Source: Bacillota bacterium (GTDB lineage: Bacteria; Bacillota; Clostridia; Christensenellales; Aristaeellaceae). From it: DNA of 64,000 bases. Positions 63,815 through 64,000 of the stretch are shown one piece after another. The notes under the pieces were generated by a model. It saw only the letters and a program-made list of their open reading frames with translations, had not been told where the DNA came from and did no database searches. Made by a program: the position numbers and the translations under genes. Location of the stretch: positions 186,001-250,000 of the forward strand of contig JAEZRP010000022.1 in assembly GCA_023444095.1 (NCBI GenBank), read 5' to 3'. Each line of letters begins with the position of its first letter. Position 1 is the stretch's first letter.

Positions 63815-64000
63815 ATGAACGGCGAGATGTTCGCGCTGGTCAAGGCGCGCCCGGACAAGGGTCTGGATCTCATAAAGGTGCCCATTCCAAAGGTCGGTTA
63901 CGGCGAGGTGCTGATCCGCATCCGCAAGACCGCCATCTGCGGCACCGATCTGCACATCTACAACTGGGACGAATGGAGCCGACGGAACATCGTCCCGTCG
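63815..64000 (+). CDS. tdh: L-threonine 3-dehydrogenase, N-terminal part
   Basis: The first 62 residues of a zinc alcohol-dehydrogenase family protein, cut by the window edge. VLIRIRKTAICGTDLHIYNWDEWSRRNIVPS is the Tdh signature: C-G-T-D with the catalytic zinc cysteine and the HIYNWDEWS stretch specific to threonine 3-dehydrogenase. It oxidises L-threonine to 2-amino-3-ketobutyrate, the first step of conversion to glycine. GAGGAGG is 10 bases before ATG 63815. A downstream kbl gene would be expected beyond the window. Confidence 0.92.
   Translation, partial: MNGEMFALVKARPDKGLDLIKVPIPKVGYGEVLIRIRKTAICGTDLHIYNWDEWSRRNIVPS

Overview
The window is GC-rich, densely coded DNA from a Gram-positive anaerobe, most likely a high-GC member of the Clostridia. 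The evidence is consistent: strong AGGAGG-type ribosome sites, many ATGA/TAATG gene overlaps, a T-box leader on serS, a CIRCE operator beside htpG, the yybS-rplI-dnaB order, YhaM, MrfA, a cysteine desulfurase-ThiI pair, DegV and YetF/DUF4363 proteins, an AmmeMemoRadiSam pair, a glycyl radical enzyme and a TTGACA-17-TATAAT promoter style. The species cannot be named from sequence alone. I found no rRNA, tRNA, CRISPR array, transposase or phage gene.

Layout. 1-8 kb: the end of a cysteine-desulfurase-like enzyme, a sugar-phosphate nucleotidyltransferase, then a consensus promoter, a 27-residue leader peptide and an intrinsic terminator in front of a heterodimeric ABC exporter, followed by an APH-like kinase and an Eis-like acetyltransferase. 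8-12.4 kb: an MFS exporter, glutathione peroxidase, a methyltransferase, and a small HTH regulator with a large inverted-repeat operator, coupled to a hydrolase broken by a one-base slip in a G run. 12.4-19.2 kb: a B12-binding protein in an operon with a MacB-type ABC system; htpG with a CIRCE element; two XRE regulators, one carrying a long helical-repeat tail. 19.2-25.8 kb: yybS, rplI, dnaB, a glycyl radical enzyme without an adjacent activase, and ispE. 25.8-30.5 kb: T-box-controlled serS, yhaM and a ferredoxin/flavodoxin protein, then an FMN-binding membrane protein and a flavodoxin. 30.5-39.2 kb: MFS permease, DUF2974 hydrolase, flavin reductase, YetF and DUF4363, zinc-ribbon and CapA proteins, and a nucleosidase / 2-hydroxyacid dehydrogenase / isomerase operon.

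39.2-47.4 kb: a yybP-ykoY (manganese) riboswitch and its P-type ATPase, a radical-SAM enzyme with a MEMO-AMMECR1 fusion, an IscR-like regulator, DegV, and a zinc-ribbon membrane protein. 47.6-54.3 kb: a run of cysteine desulfurase, thiI, mrfA, a 2H phosphoesterase, a degenerate HAD protein and a YcaQ-type glycosylase, joining tRNA thiolation to DNA-crosslink repair. 54.3-64 kb: mntP with a TetM-like ribosome-protection GTPase, pssA, a divergent oppA / oppBCDF peptide importer, and the start of tdh.

Two families of non-coding repeats stand out. One is a multi-hairpin element found four times, each time directly behind a stop codon in the sense direction of that gene. The other is a long stem-loop element found twice. 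With the leader-peptide attenuator they are the least explained parts of the window.
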